DNA from: a virus
Strand: one strand, 5' to 3'
DNA: 49,892 bases
Virus record (IMG/VR): IMGVR_UViG_3300042879_000289
Coordinates: 1-49,892 of that record
Shown here: one piece after another, positions 36,273 through 45,416 of the stretch
Layout: the number at the start of each line of letters is the position of its first letter
Numbering within the stretch: position 1 is the stretch's first letter
Made by a program: the position numbers and the translations under genes
Notes under the pieces: model-generated
Told to the model about the DNA's origin: nothing
What the model saw: only the letters and a program-made list of their open reading frames with translations
Database searches by the model: none

Positions 36273-37849
36273 TACTCACCTCCACGCAGCTGCTCAAGCA
36301 TACTTCTACCAGTGCCGGGAGTAGACCTAGCCCTTGCTGGAGTACTTGGGAAATACTTGTTCTGCAATTGCTTAAGATGGTCGTTGTACTCATTTACTAG
36401 GCGCTCGTACTCAGGCGTAGACTTGAACTTCTTGGCATGAGCGTTAGGGTTCTTATCTTCCCAAACCTCCAGAAGCTTGTTAGCCTCTTGGTCAAATTTT
36501 GCGCGAGCAATCAACACTTCAGCTTTAGCCATAGCCACCCTTGGAGAGTCAGCCAAAGATCCGCCCAAACGACGAACAACTTCTGTTTCCATGTTAGAAA
36601 TAGCTCCTTGCCCTTGACCTCCGTAGTATGTTCTACGAAAACCAAGCTCAAGCTCTGAAAGATAACGAGCAGCCATTAGAGCAGCATCAATCTCTGCTTG
36701 AGTTCCACCAATCTTACGTACAGCTTCTTCAATACCGGGGAAGGAAATAGAAACAGAACCAGCTTTAGCCCCCTCGGTTAAAGCCGATAAAATAGCAGTT
36801 CTTATTCCGGGCTTAGATAAAACACCAAAAGCTCCAGCCGTCTTGGGATCAGAAGCAAGATTGTAAATGGCTTCAGAGGCACCTATGATTATTGGCGCTT
36901 GATCTGCTGCAGTGTAAATCTTATCTTTAATTGCAGAAGAAGATTCACCACGTTTTTGACCAGCAACCTCAAGTTCTTTAGCACGAGCAGCCTTTTCTTC
37001 TGCGCTTTCAGGTTTTGGTATAACCTGATCCGGCCTCTCAGGGGGCTGCATTAGGCCATTGTCAATGTAGAACTTGTAGAGAATCTGCTTGTTACCAGTT
37101 TCAGCAGCTTGCTTGGCAGTCTGACGATATTGCTGAGCCAATGGGAATGGAACTTTTACGTCCCCAATGTCTAGCATGTTGACTGTCACTTCTTGCTGAC
37201 CGGCTTTTTGAGCTTCAAGGGCATATTTACGTTCCTCAAGCTCACGCTTGAGCAGCTCCTCCATCATCTTTGCCATAGGAGGGTTGAACTGCTGCATCAA
37301 CACTAGCTCATCTGCAGTAGGAAGCTTCATGCCTTGGTAGTAGCCCGGGGTTCCAGCAGACACACCACCAGCAGGTGCTGCACCGACTCCGCCAGCAGGT
37401 GCGCCACCGGCAGGGGCTGCAGGCATCTGAGGAGCTTGTTTCTGCTGCATGTACTGCAAAGCCATCTGGTTGCCCATCATCTTCTGACGCTGCTCTAGCC
37501 CTGCAGCCTCTAGCTCGTAGGCAAGCTTGGCTTCTTGCTGTTGGCGAGCAAATTCTTTCTCTTGCTCCTCAGCCATTCCAGCTACACCATAGCCCAAAGA
37601 TTCCCCAAAGCTACCTGTCTTAGTAGGCGCAAGAAGGCCTGCAGCCAAACGCATAAGACTCGGGTCAAAAGCACGAGACTTACGGCTGGTCATTGCAGCA
37701 ATCAGCTGCTCACGGCGAGCGTCAAGCTTTGCCTGACCTTCGAGATAGCGCTTTTGAGCATCCATCGCCATAGACTTCATGTCTGTTGGCAATGTTGGTT
37801 CTGCCTCTACAGGCTGAGCTGCACTCAAACCTCCAATGTTCTCTGCCAT
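36272..37849 (-). CDS. internal virion/ejection-type protein, coiled coil
   Basis: The protein has 525 aa. Residues 25-145 are a long charged coiled coil (AMDAQKRYLEGQAKLDARRE; AEEQEKEFARQQQEAKLAYE). Residues 140-175 are Pro/Ala/Gly (APAGGAPAGGVGAAPAGG). The rest is helical with GLRKIGGTQAEIDAALMAAR-like blocks and a C-terminus MLEQLRGGE. Lies between the transglycosylase (TAATG coupling) and the other internal-protein genes. Function from context: injected core protein. Confidence 0.65.
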   Translation of the reverse strand: MAENIGGLSAAQPVEAEPTLPTDMKSMAMDAQKRYLEGQAKLDARREQLIAAMTSRKSRAFDPSLMRLAAGLLAPTKTGSFGESLGYGVAGMAEEQEKEFARQQQEAKLAYELEAAGLEQRQKMMGNQMALQYMQQKQAPQMPAAPAGGAPAGGVGAAPAGGVSAGTPGYYQGMKLPTADELVLMQQFNPPMAKMMEELLKRELEERKYALEAQKAGQQEVTVNMLDIGDVKVPFPLAQQYRQTAKQAAETGNKQILYKFYIDNGLMQPPERPDQVIPKPESAEEKAARAKELEVAGQKRGESSSAIKDKIYTAADQAPIIIGASEAIYNLASDPKTAGAFGVLSKPGIRTAILSALTEGAKAGSVSISFPGIEEAVRKIGGTQAEIDAALMAARYLSELELGFRRTYYGGQGQGAISNMETEVVRRLGGSLADSPRVAMAKAEVLIARAKFDQEANKLLEVWEDKNPNAHAKKFKSTPEYERLVNEYNDHLKQLQNKYFPSTPARARSTPGTGRSMLEQLRGGE

Positions 37850-37857
37850 GTCAACCT

Positions 37858-38739
37858 CTATCCAGTTTTGCTAGGAGTTACGGGGGTTACGCTTTGATTC
37901 AAAGCGCTAGATATGCCAGAGGTAGGATTGATGAACGCCCCAAGAGCTGCCAACAAGCCAGAAATCTGCGCCAAGGGGCTGCCAGAGTACGCAGTAGATC
38001 CAGTCGTTTGCTTAGTCTCGCCAGTTGGGATCGTCAGACCACGTAGCAGCTGTGAATACTGGCTTGCAGCCGTCATCGGGTAGTCCAACATCCGTTGCGC
38101 CAAAGCCTGCTCTTGACCGCCTAGGGTAGACAAGGTTCCAAGCCCAGTAGTAGCAGCTGTCTGCTGTTGAGAGCCCAGACCACCCAAAACCTGCCCAGAC
38201 TGCATCTGACGCTGAAGATCCGCCTGAGATGCCCCTAAGGCTTGCGTATAGCCTTCCTGAAGAGCTTTTGTCTGCTGGCCTAGCAAGTTCCTTTGTAGGT
38301 CACTCAAAGTCTGCCCACCAACCTGTATTTGCCTCTGTGAGCCATACCCGCCAGAACCCACACCGATCGACTGAAGGGCAGGCAGGATGCTCTGCTGAAC
38401 ATTTCTTTCCTGCAATCTTGCCATCTCGTCCACTACAGACTTGGTGTAGGGGTTCATGTAGTCAGCAACAACCTGAGGAGCTGTAGTAGCTCCTGCCCTT
38501 GTCGCCAGCTCAGCACCCGTTCCCATCGTCCCTAGGCCTGCAAAAGCAGCCTCAGGAGCCATTGAAAGGGCTTGCTGCTGTAGAGGAGATAGGCCAGCTA
38601 CACCACCCCCAGTAATGCCTGCCATCCCTAGGTTGGCAATATCTTGGAGGTAGTTCGTATAAAACTCAGGCGCTACCTGCTGAGTCTGTGCGGTAGAGGT
38701 AATCGCTGGTAGCGGTTCACCTTGAAACATGTCAGCCAT
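37858..38739 (-). CDS. internal virion protein candidate, Gln/Gly/Ala-rich
   Basis: The protein has 293 aa. The N-terminus MADMFQGEPLPAITSTAQTQ, the GSGGYGSQRQIQVGGQTLSD block and a Gln-rich helical middle (LQRNLLGQQTKALQEGYTQA) are of a type I have seen next to podovirus ejection genes. Gly/Ala-rich C-terminal helix (ISGLLAALGAFINPTSG). No enzymatic motif. Between the 525-aa and 341-aa proteins with no gap. Confidence 0.65.
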   Translation of the reverse strand: MADMFQGEPLPAITSTAQTQQVAPEFYTNYLQDIANLGMAGITGGGVAGLSPLQQQALSMAPEAAFAGLGTMGTGAELATRAGATTAPQVVADYMNPYTKSVVDEMARLQERNVQQSILPALQSIGVGSGGYGSQRQIQVGGQTLSDLQRNLLGQQTKALQEGYTQALGASQADLQRQMQSGQVLGGLGSQQQTAATTGLGTLSTLGGQEQALAQRMLDYPMTAASQYSQLLRGLTIPTGETKQTTGSTAYSGSPLAQISGLLAALGAFINPTSGISSALNQSVTPVTPSKTG

Positions 38740-39765
38740 TTATGCGCTCCTTACTTTTTTCTGAGCCGCCTTCATATAAGCAAGAGGCGATTTAGACGGC
38801 GGAGGGATCTTGTCTACAGGCGCTGAGCGCTTGTGAGCCCTAATCTCTTCCCTAAACTTGTCTAGCAGGTCAGAACCTGCCTTCGTAGAACCATTTCCAA
38901 GCTGAGCTACAGTCTCTGAATCAATGACGTATTCCCCATCTGCAAGCATGGCAGGGATGTCATCTGACTGACCGTCACCTTCACCAGTTACCCGGGCACC
39001 AGCACGGTAGTCATGACGGCCTTCCACAGTAGGAACATGCAGCCCACCATGCTTTGCAGCACCACCATGAGCCATCTGATTCATGATTTCGTTGGGGTCA
39101 ACAGGAGTGCCATAAGTGTAATAGGAAGCTTGGCCTCCGTCAGCCATTAGAGGGGTAGCAAGTCCACCTTCTTTAAAGAAAATTCCACCAATATCACTGA
39201 CTACGCCCTTGACGAAAGGATTTGAACTGATGACGTCAAAAATTCCAGAAGAGGACGACCCAGATCCTCCCCCGCTACCACTAGGAGCTGGAGTAGCTTG
39301 TGGATTGGGCATCAAAGACCCTAAAGCAGCGCCAAGCAACGCGCCCACAGCAGGGTTAATTGTATTTTCTCCACGAGGAGTCAAAGTGGTAGATGGCATT
39401 ACTCCAGACCCAGATCCGGGGCTAGAAACGCTCACAGATGGCATAGCAGCAGCTGTTGGGCGAGCTGTGTATTGAGACATAGGCCCCAATCCACTAATCC
39501 CCAAAGGAACGCCTAGAGCTCTGCGAGCCTCTACAGACAATGAGACTGGTTCTCTAGCCCCATATTCAGCAGCTGTAACAAATCGAGGCGTATAGCTAGT
39601 CGTTCTGCCGGGGATTGCCCCAACTTTAGACATGTCTACGCCAATATTGACCCCGCCGGGAGGCTTATAAGCACTCAGAAGCGTACTCATCAGAGCGCCA
39701 AGAGCCGCTCCTCTACCAGTTTGGGTGCCAGTTACAGAACTTAAAAGATCGCTTAGTGTTGCCAT
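38740..39765 (-). CDS. GG-motif protein with tape-measure-like C-terminal segment
   Basis: The protein has 341 aa. Gly/Ser/Pro-rich first 190 residues, then FFKEGGLATPLMADGGQASY, MAHGGAAKHGGLHVPTVEGR (GG motifs shared with the 360-aa and 1004-aa proteins), followed by GQSDDIPAMLADGEYVIDSE, a block I compare with the D-x-V-P-A-x-L-x-x-G-E-x-V segment at the end of tape measure proteins, and SDLLDKFREEIRAHKRSAPV. It overlaps the 1109-aa gene by 13 bases. Probably a packaged tail/core assembly protein. Confidence 0.65.
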   Translation of the reverse strand: MATLSDLLSSVTGTQTGRGAALGALMSTLLSAYKPPGGVNIGVDMSKVGAIPGRTTSYTPRFVTAAEYGAREPVSLSVEARRALGVPLGISGLGPMSQYTARPTAAAMPSVSVSSPGSGSGVMPSTTLTPRGENTINPAVGALLGAALGSLMPNPQATPAPSGSGGGSGSSSSGIFDVISSNPFVKGVVSDIGGIFFKEGGLATPLMADGGQASYYTYGTPVDPNEIMNQMAHGGAAKHGGLHVPTVEGRHDYRAGARVTGEGDGQSDDIPAMLADGEYVIDSETVAQLGNGSTKAGSDLLDKFREEIRAHKRSAPVDKIPPPSKSPLAYMKAAQKKVRSA

Positions 39766-42700
39766 TTCGCATTCCTCTTCATGGATGCAAGTCCACCGCG
39801 CTTAAACGGGGTGATTGACTCATAAAGTTCAGCAGGGTTGATGTAGCCCCTTGCTGCTTGTTCTTCGGGTGTTAAGTAATAAACAGACTTAGGGTCAACT
39901 AACTCCTGAGTCTTTTGTTGCTGTTGCGTTCTTATTCTTTGCATATATTGCTGTAATGCCGCTTCTTTTTGTGCAGCTTCTTCTTTTGCTGCTTCCTCAT
40001 CAACAGGTTGAGTCAGTGTTTGATCTGGAGTCAATTGCGAACCACTTGCTTGTTGCAAACCACCGGGCTGTTGTGGAACAGGCTGGCTTACGCCGGGTTG
40101 GCTTGCCCCCGGAGCCAAACCAGCTTGAGTAATTATTTGCCCCGTGCCCGGGCGAACGATTGGTTGAGCACCCGGCACTGTTTGAGCAGATGGCTGTGCA
40201 GCTGGTTGAGCTGCTGGTTGTCCAGCAGTCTGCGGTGACTGCATAGCATTTGAAATTAGCTCACTGGTAAGATTTTGTATTTGCGCCGGAGTAGGAGCAA
40301 CTCCAACATTTTTGTACAAATTGTTTGCAAGATTCTCATACTGCAAATAAGAAGTTCCAGATCGTTGGAAAAACTCAGCAACAGGAGTAGGAATGCGATC
40401 TGCTGTTACAACGACAGCAGGAAGAGTTCCACCTTCTCCGGGGACAAAAGGCTTTGCTTGTTGTGCTTGTTGTGCATTTACATAATTATCAACCAATGCC
40501 GCAGCAAAAGAGGCGTCTCCTCCTAATGCTCCCAGCATGGGGTTTTCCAACATAGCTTTTCTAAGCTCTTCTGAGCCCGGAGCAGCAAGAACTCCTGTTC
40601 CAGCAGCTGTAGCAGCAGCGCCACCAGCGCCAACAACGCCAAGGGTACTAGCCAATGTAGCAAGCTCAGAAAGCCCTGCAGCCTTTAGCATCTGCACTGA
40701 CTCTGGAGACGAAACAAGTCGCGCAAACCTTGGGTCATTAGCAGCCCATTGACCAAACTTCTCCGCAAGATTTGCTGATTGGCTTCTTGCTAACTGACCT
40801 ATTTGTTCAGCAGTAACCGGCATAGCCTGAGCTACTTCTAATTTCTCTCCTTTTATTGTTTTTAAAATTTCATCTTTTAAATCATCAATGGTTGCAGGTG
40901 TTCCTTGAATTTTTTGAGAGAAAATTCTTTCTTCAATCTCAGCAGGAACAGGCTGGTTTGCAGCAGAAATACCACTTGCAAGAATACTTGGAGCGGCGGC
41001 GTTCAAAACTTTGCTTAAGTCTTGTCCTGTAACTAAAGCATTGCCAGCAAGATTTGCCACATTACCCGCAATATCAGCGGCTGCAGTTAGTTGTTTGTCA
41101 TCAAGATTACTGAGGTTTTTAGCAACAACTTGTTTGGCTTCTGCGCTCGCAAAGTTACCTGCAACATTAGCAATGACATCCTGCGCAAGGTTTTTGCTTC
41201 CTGTTACGCCTCCAGCTACTGTTGTAGAAACACCATTAGCTATGATAGTTTTGACTTCGTTTGGATCTAGCTTTACAACAGAAGCAATGTTATTAATTGC
41301 TGCGTCAGAAATATTTAGTGCTTTAGTTATTTGACCGGGATTTTGTGTGGCATAAGTACCAGCGCCAGCCATTATTGCGCCCTTAATAGGGTCGCCACCA
41401 GTAATTGCAGACATACCAGCACCGAGGGCAGCATTAGCCGCCACAAGAGCGCCACCAGTTGCGCTAAGGCCTGTAGCAGTAGCAATCTGCCCAGCCAAAG
41501 CACTGCTAAGCCCCGGCAAAGCAAAAGAAGCAGCAATAGCAGCTATTGGCAAAAGATCGCCGTACCAAGTCTCTCCAGTGACGTTCCTAGTGGCTGTGTA
41601 GTAATTAGCCATAGGAGCGCCCTGCTCATTAGTCACAGGGACTAGGTTTCCTGAGCCATCAGCACGGAACAGCAGAGCAGCATGTTTGTCGCCATCAATA
41701 GAGTTGGCAACCATGTAGAAGTCTTTTGTGCGATCAGCAATGTCGTTGTACAAACTTTGCCTATCAAGCACTTTCTGTGTGCTCTTCGTTCCATAAGCAC
41801 CAGAAAATTCTTTAGTCGTGTAATAGTCGTTGATATTTATGCCGAGCTGATCTGCAGCTTTTTTGAAATCAGCATCAGAAGCTGCTTCTCTAGTGCCTGC
41901 TCTAACAATTCCCGGCGATCCTCCGCCCATACCTTGCTGAATATATCCCATGTCCAGACCAACAATGGCAGGGCCGCGCATGGCTGTAGAGGCGTCAGAT
42001 TTGACGTTCCAGCCAAACTTGTTCCAGTTGTCACGGTACTGCTGGGTATCTATCTTGTTGCTCTTGTAGCGATCAAGAACAGCATCCAGCCCACCCTGAT
42101 CTAAGATTGGCAGGCCAGTATTTGGGTCAATATTGCTAAAGGCGTCAGGGTTAGCGCCCTGAATGTTTACCTTAGGAATAGCCGCCATTTTCAATGGATC
42201 TATCTGGGAGATCATTGAAGTAACAGGCTTTATCAAGTCATCTAGCTTTGTGCCTTTGACAGCAGTCTGTATCTGCCCCAACAAGGTCTGAACCTGTTTG
42301 GCGTCAGCAAACTTTGTGACGTCCCCAAGGCTGCCCCTGATGGTGTCTACGTAGCTACTAACATTATTAATAGCTTCGTTACGCTGATCTAATAGAGGCT
42401 GGAAAGAGTCAAGAAGACCCTGATACTTTTCTTGAGTTTTGTCAAAGGTAGATTGACTGGTGTCTACAAGCTTTTGCTGATTTGCAATTGGAACATACGC
42501 AGCCTTCTCAGCCGCTACACGAGCCTTCTCAAGATTTGCGTTAGAAGTATCGTAAGCTTTCTCTGCTGTTGTAATAGCGGTCTGCGCTAATTTCTCTGCA
42601 GCTGCGCGAGCCCTATCGGCATTTGTATAAGCCGTGTCTACAGTCTTGTTGGCTGCAGTCAAAGCTCTCTCTAAAGAAGCCCTAGTCCTATCTGTTGCAT

Positions 42701-43082
42701 TATCAAGCCTTGTCTGTGCAGCGTCTCTGTTCTTTTCAGCTGTTTGAATAGCTTTTAAAGCATTCTGATAAGCAGAGTTCTTTTCAAGAAACTGCCCAGA
42801 ATCCAAGAACGACCTAGCATCATTGAGCTTTTTTTCAGCTGCAGTCAGCGCTGTGTTGGCAGTCTTGTACCCAGCATTGGTTGTTAGGTACTTTTGATTG
42901 TCAAAGTCAGACTGTAGAGCTTGTAGCTTTGATTGCGCAGTCTCCAAAGCTTTGCGAGCATTGTTGACAGCAGTCTCAGTAGTCTTTGATGAGGCTTGGG
43001 CGTCAGTGTACTTCTTGTTCGCAGCAGTAACCGCAGCGATCGCCTTCTGAACATCAGCAAGTTTTACGGCGGTATAAGCCAC
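39753..43082 (-). CDS. giant internal/tape-measure-like protein
   Basis: The start is chosen at GTG 43082 (GGGGA upstream); earlier in-frame sequence reads through the previous gene. The protein has 1109 aa. Residues 1-230 are an Ala/Lys/Thr-rich coiled coil (AANKKYTDAQASSKTTETAV, NNARKALETAQSKLQALQSD), residues 230-500 a folded part, residues 510-640 hydrophobic and Gly/Ala-rich (LPIAAIAASFALPGLSSALA, GGALVAANAALGAGMSAITG), then a Gln/Pro/Ala linker and a C-terminal FKRGGLASM. This plan (coiled coil, membrane-active middle) is what ejection or tape-measure proteins have. No SLT or amidase domain seen. Confidence 0.68.
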   Translation of the reverse strand: MAYTAVKLADVQKAIAAVTAANKKYTDAQASSKTTETAVNNARKALETAQSKLQALQSDFDNQKYLTTNAGYKTANTALTAAEKKLNDARSFLDSGQFLEKNSAYQNALKAIQTAEKNRDAAQTRLDNATDRTRASLERALTAANKTVDTAYTNADRARAAAEKLAQTAITTAEKAYDTSNANLEKARVAAEKAAYVPIANQQKLVDTSQSTFDKTQEKYQGLLDSFQPLLDQRNEAINNVSSYVDTIRGSLGDVTKFADAKQVQTLLGQIQTAVKGTKLDDLIKPVTSMISQIDPLKMAAIPKVNIQGANPDAFSNIDPNTGLPILDQGGLDAVLDRYKSNKIDTQQYRDNWNKFGWNVKSDASTAMRGPAIVGLDMGYIQQGMGGGSPGIVRAGTREAASDADFKKAADQLGININDYYTTKEFSGAYGTKSTQKVLDRQSLYNDIADRTKDFYMVANSIDGDKHAALLFRADGSGNLVPVTNEQGAPMANYYTATRNVTGETWYGDLLPIAAIAASFALPGLSSALAGQIATATGLSATGGALVAANAALGAGMSAITGGDPIKGAIMAGAGTYATQNPGQITKALNISDAAINNIASVVKLDPNEVKTIIANGVSTTVAGGVTGSKNLAQDVIANVAGNFASAEAKQVVAKNLSNLDDKQLTAAADIAGNVANLAGNALVTGQDLSKVLNAAAPSILASGISAANQPVPAEIEERIFSQKIQGTPATIDDLKDEILKTIKGEKLEVAQAMPVTAEQIGQLARSQSANLAEKFGQWAANDPRFARLVSSPESVQMLKAAGLSELATLASTLGVVGAGGAAATAAGTGVLAAPGSEELRKAMLENPMLGALGGDASFAAALVDNYVNAQQAQQAKPFVPGEGGTLPAVVVTADRIPTPVAEFFQRSGTSYLQYENLANNLYKNVGVAPTPAQIQNLTSELISNAMQSPQTAGQPAAQPAAQPSAQTVPGAQPIVRPGTGQIITQAGLAPGASQPGVSQPVPQQPGGLQQASGSQLTPDQTLTQPVDEEAAKEEAAQKEAALQQYMQRIRTQQQQKTQELVDPKSVYYLTPEEQAARGYINPAELYESITPFKRGGLASMKRNAKWQH

Positions 43083-43084
43083 AA

Positions 43085-43333
43085 TCAAGTCCCCGGAAGC
43101 ACAGCACCAACAACCGCTTGAGCCCACTCCATCCAGTTGTCATAGATGGCAGGCCCCGGTATGCCTTCATTCGTAAATACGTCAATCGCCTTCAGACCCT
43201 CCGCCCAAGATTTCCAGTTCTCCTCTGGAGGGGGCATCATCAGCATCTGAGTCGCATACAGCTCACACATCAAACAAGCCCATGACTCCCAAGTGTGATA
43301 CCTCGGGTCATAGACTAAGGCTACATTAGCCAC
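43085..43333 (-). CDS. 82-aa Trp-rich virion protein
   Basis: MANVALVYDPRYHTWESWAC, LMCELYATQMLMMPPPEENW, KSWAEGLKAIDVFTNEGIPG: a helical, Trp-rich small protein of a kind conserved next to podovirus tail hubs. It overlaps the 696-aa gene by 8 bases. Its function is unknown, probably tail. Confidence 0.68.
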   Translation of the reverse strand: MANVALVYDPRYHTWESWACLMCELYATQMLMMPPPEENWKSWAEGLKAIDVFTNEGIPGPAIYDNWMEWAQAVVGAVLPGT

Positions 43334-45416
43334 TGTAGCCCCTCACATCACCAATGTTGGCGTTCAAGAGAACCCGACCCATCTGGTAGTTCCCACCCGC
43401 CTCGTTGCTGACAAACTTCAGCCTTAATTCACGGCGCTGCTCACGCATGTCAATTTTGCCGGTTGTCGGGCTGAAAACATAGGGGTCTGACACTTTATCT
43501 GCTTCTTGAGCATAAGGACGACCAACGATGTACAAGGTCATGTTGCCTTCTTGCAAGAAGTCAGGCTCAACCCTTTCTAAGTGCAGCCAGAAGTTGTCGC
43601 CTACGCCAGCTCTAGCAGGCTCAGGAGAGTTTGCAGGCCCACCGTTGACCCAACCTAGGTCAGACGTCTGAAAGTAGCTCTCAATCGCGTCTACCTGCTC
43701 TCCATTGACCTGATCTACCCCATACTCGTGCTGCCAGACAGTCGTCAATCCTGCCTCTGTGCGGAAGTCTGCCGTCTCTGTAGCAGCATTCAAGCAAGTT
43801 GCAGATATGGTAACAGTCAGGTTGTTTGTTGTAGGAGCAGGAGCAATAGCCGTAATGGTTGCTCCTGACGTTACATTATTAGAAACAACAACCTGCCCCA
43901 AAGCAATCTGGTTGTTTACAGCAGTCGTAAAGGTATTGTTCCCAGCTGAGGTCGTAATCTGCTGAGCAAACACAGACTCAGAAACCGAAAGCTCAGTGCC
44001 TGCATTAACGGGATAGGCCAATACCTGAGAGAAGTAGCCTGCAGACCTACGGGCACCTACAGCCGTGCCAGCGTCGTACCAAGTGTTCTCACGGATGTTG
44101 TAGATGATGCAGTCATTGCACTCTGTGGAGTCTCCATTTGGGTAGAACCACCAGATTTCCCCAAACCGTGGGACTTTCGTCGCCCAGACCTTCTGCCTTT
44201 GACTGTAGTTCAGATTGTCAAAGAAGTAGTTCTGGTTCATGTTGTTTGGGATTTCCTTTACAACACCGTTGTACAGAAGGAACCGATCAACACCAATCCA
44301 GTAATAAATGCCATCGTACTCAATGATGCACTGAGAAGATAGTATGGATGTCTGCGTCGAAATAATGTCATAGCGCCAGTAGATCGTAGTGGTTGTTCCG
44401 CCAATAGTAATCTGCGTCGGCGCATAGCTAACACGTATCAGCGAATCCAAAGCCCAGAACAGCCCTGAAGGAGAGTTTGAGCCACCTCGAACTGGCAAAC
44501 CTTTGACTATCTTGGTCGCAGAAGCGTTCGTCTCGTTGGCATCTGCCCCATTCCAGTTGAAAGGATCTCCAGCCACACAGTTCTTGATCAGGCCATTGTC
44601 CCCATAGACAAACACATAGGGATGCAAGACACATACCCCACCAGATACCTCAATGGTTTGCCCAGTAGGAGCAGGCCCGTTAATGTCTTTAAGGGGGGTC
44701 GTTACAGAACCGCCGATAGGAGCCGCCAGAACAGCCGTGTTGACTGTGCTATCTATCTGCCCTAGGTTCTGCCCGGGATGCGCTAGAAGCAGCGTCTGAC
44801 CGCCTTGTGAGTCAAACATGGAGTCAAACTGCCACAGGTTGTATTGGTTGGCTGTGAACTGGCTATCTACTGTAGAAACAGAGACATTCCATCCAGATCC
44901 AGCACCCCCAATACTTGCGTTGCTGGAACTTAGAACATCGCCGGATAGATAGTAAGAACCATTGCTGACAAAAGACAGATTGGATACAGCATTAGCACTG
45001 ACAGTGACATTAGCCACCGCTCCAGATCCATCTCCAGTGACTGATATGAGGGAAACATTGGCATAAGTGTTGTTTGTATATCCAGAACCGCCGTTGATCG
45101 CACTAATCGTTACGATCGATCCGCCGAACTCAAAGTCCACCAGCCCCGATCCCACTCCATTATTGTCCACGGTGAGGGTTTGGATACCAGACTCATGTCC
45201 AGAGAAAATCGTGTTGACTCCATCTTCGGAATTAACAAAGATTCCACGCGAAATGCCTTGGAGCTTGTTGGATATGGAGCGAAAGCCACCAATCTTTCTC
45301 GGGCGACCACGCTGGAACCTGACCCAACGTCCATCTGAGTAATAGCTTTTGTCAAAGAACGTCCCGTCCCGCTGAACACCGGGCAAAGTATCTATGCTGA
45401 AAACCTTCTTAGTCAT
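43326..45416 (-). CDS. tail hub/stabilisation protein (P22 gp10-like)
   Basis: The protein has 696 aa. N-terminus MTKKVFSIDTLPGVQRDGTF, DKSYYSDGRWVRFQRGRPRK, IGGFRSISNKLQGISRGIFV is the start I associate with podovirus packaged-DNA stabilisation/tail hub proteins. The following blocks (NLWQFDSMFDSQGGQTLLLA, LHPYVFVYGDNG, IIYNIRENTWYDAG) repeat as in a beta propeller. It is coupled to the fibre gene (1-base overlap). Expected to close the portal channel and carry fibres. The gp10 relation is by pattern only. Confidence 0.72.
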   Translation of the reverse strand: MTKKVFSIDTLPGVQRDGTFFDKSYYSDGRWVRFQRGRPRKIGGFRSISNKLQGISRGIFVNSEDGVNTIFSGHESGIQTLTVDNNGVGSGLVDFEFGGSIVTISAINGGSGYTNNTYANVSLISVTGDGSGAVANVTVSANAVSNLSFVSNGSYYLSGDVLSSSNASIGGAGSGWNVSVSTVDSQFTANQYNLWQFDSMFDSQGGQTLLLAHPGQNLGQIDSTVNTAVLAAPIGGSVTTPLKDINGPAPTGQTIEVSGGVCVLHPYVFVYGDNGLIKNCVAGDPFNWNGADANETNASATKIVKGLPVRGGSNSPSGLFWALDSLIRVSYAPTQITIGGTTTTIYWRYDIISTQTSILSSQCIIEYDGIYYWIGVDRFLLYNGVVKEIPNNMNQNYFFDNLNYSQRQKVWATKVPRFGEIWWFYPNGDSTECNDCIIYNIRENTWYDAGTAVGARRSAGYFSQVLAYPVNAGTELSVSESVFAQQITTSAGNNTFTTAVNNQIALGQVVVSNNVTSGATITAIAPAPTTNNLTVTISATCLNAATETADFRTEAGLTTVWQHEYGVDQVNGEQVDAIESYFQTSDLGWVNGGPANSPEPARAGVGDNFWLHLERVEPDFLQEGNMTLYIVGRPYAQEADKVSDPYVFSPTTGKIDMREQRRELRLKFVSNEAGGNYQMGRVLLNANIGDVRGYSG

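Noticed and set aside
40100-40250. Short repeats in the Gln/Pro/Ala-coding linker of the 1109-aa protein
   Set aside because: They encode a low-complexity linker in frame and need no separate DNA function.
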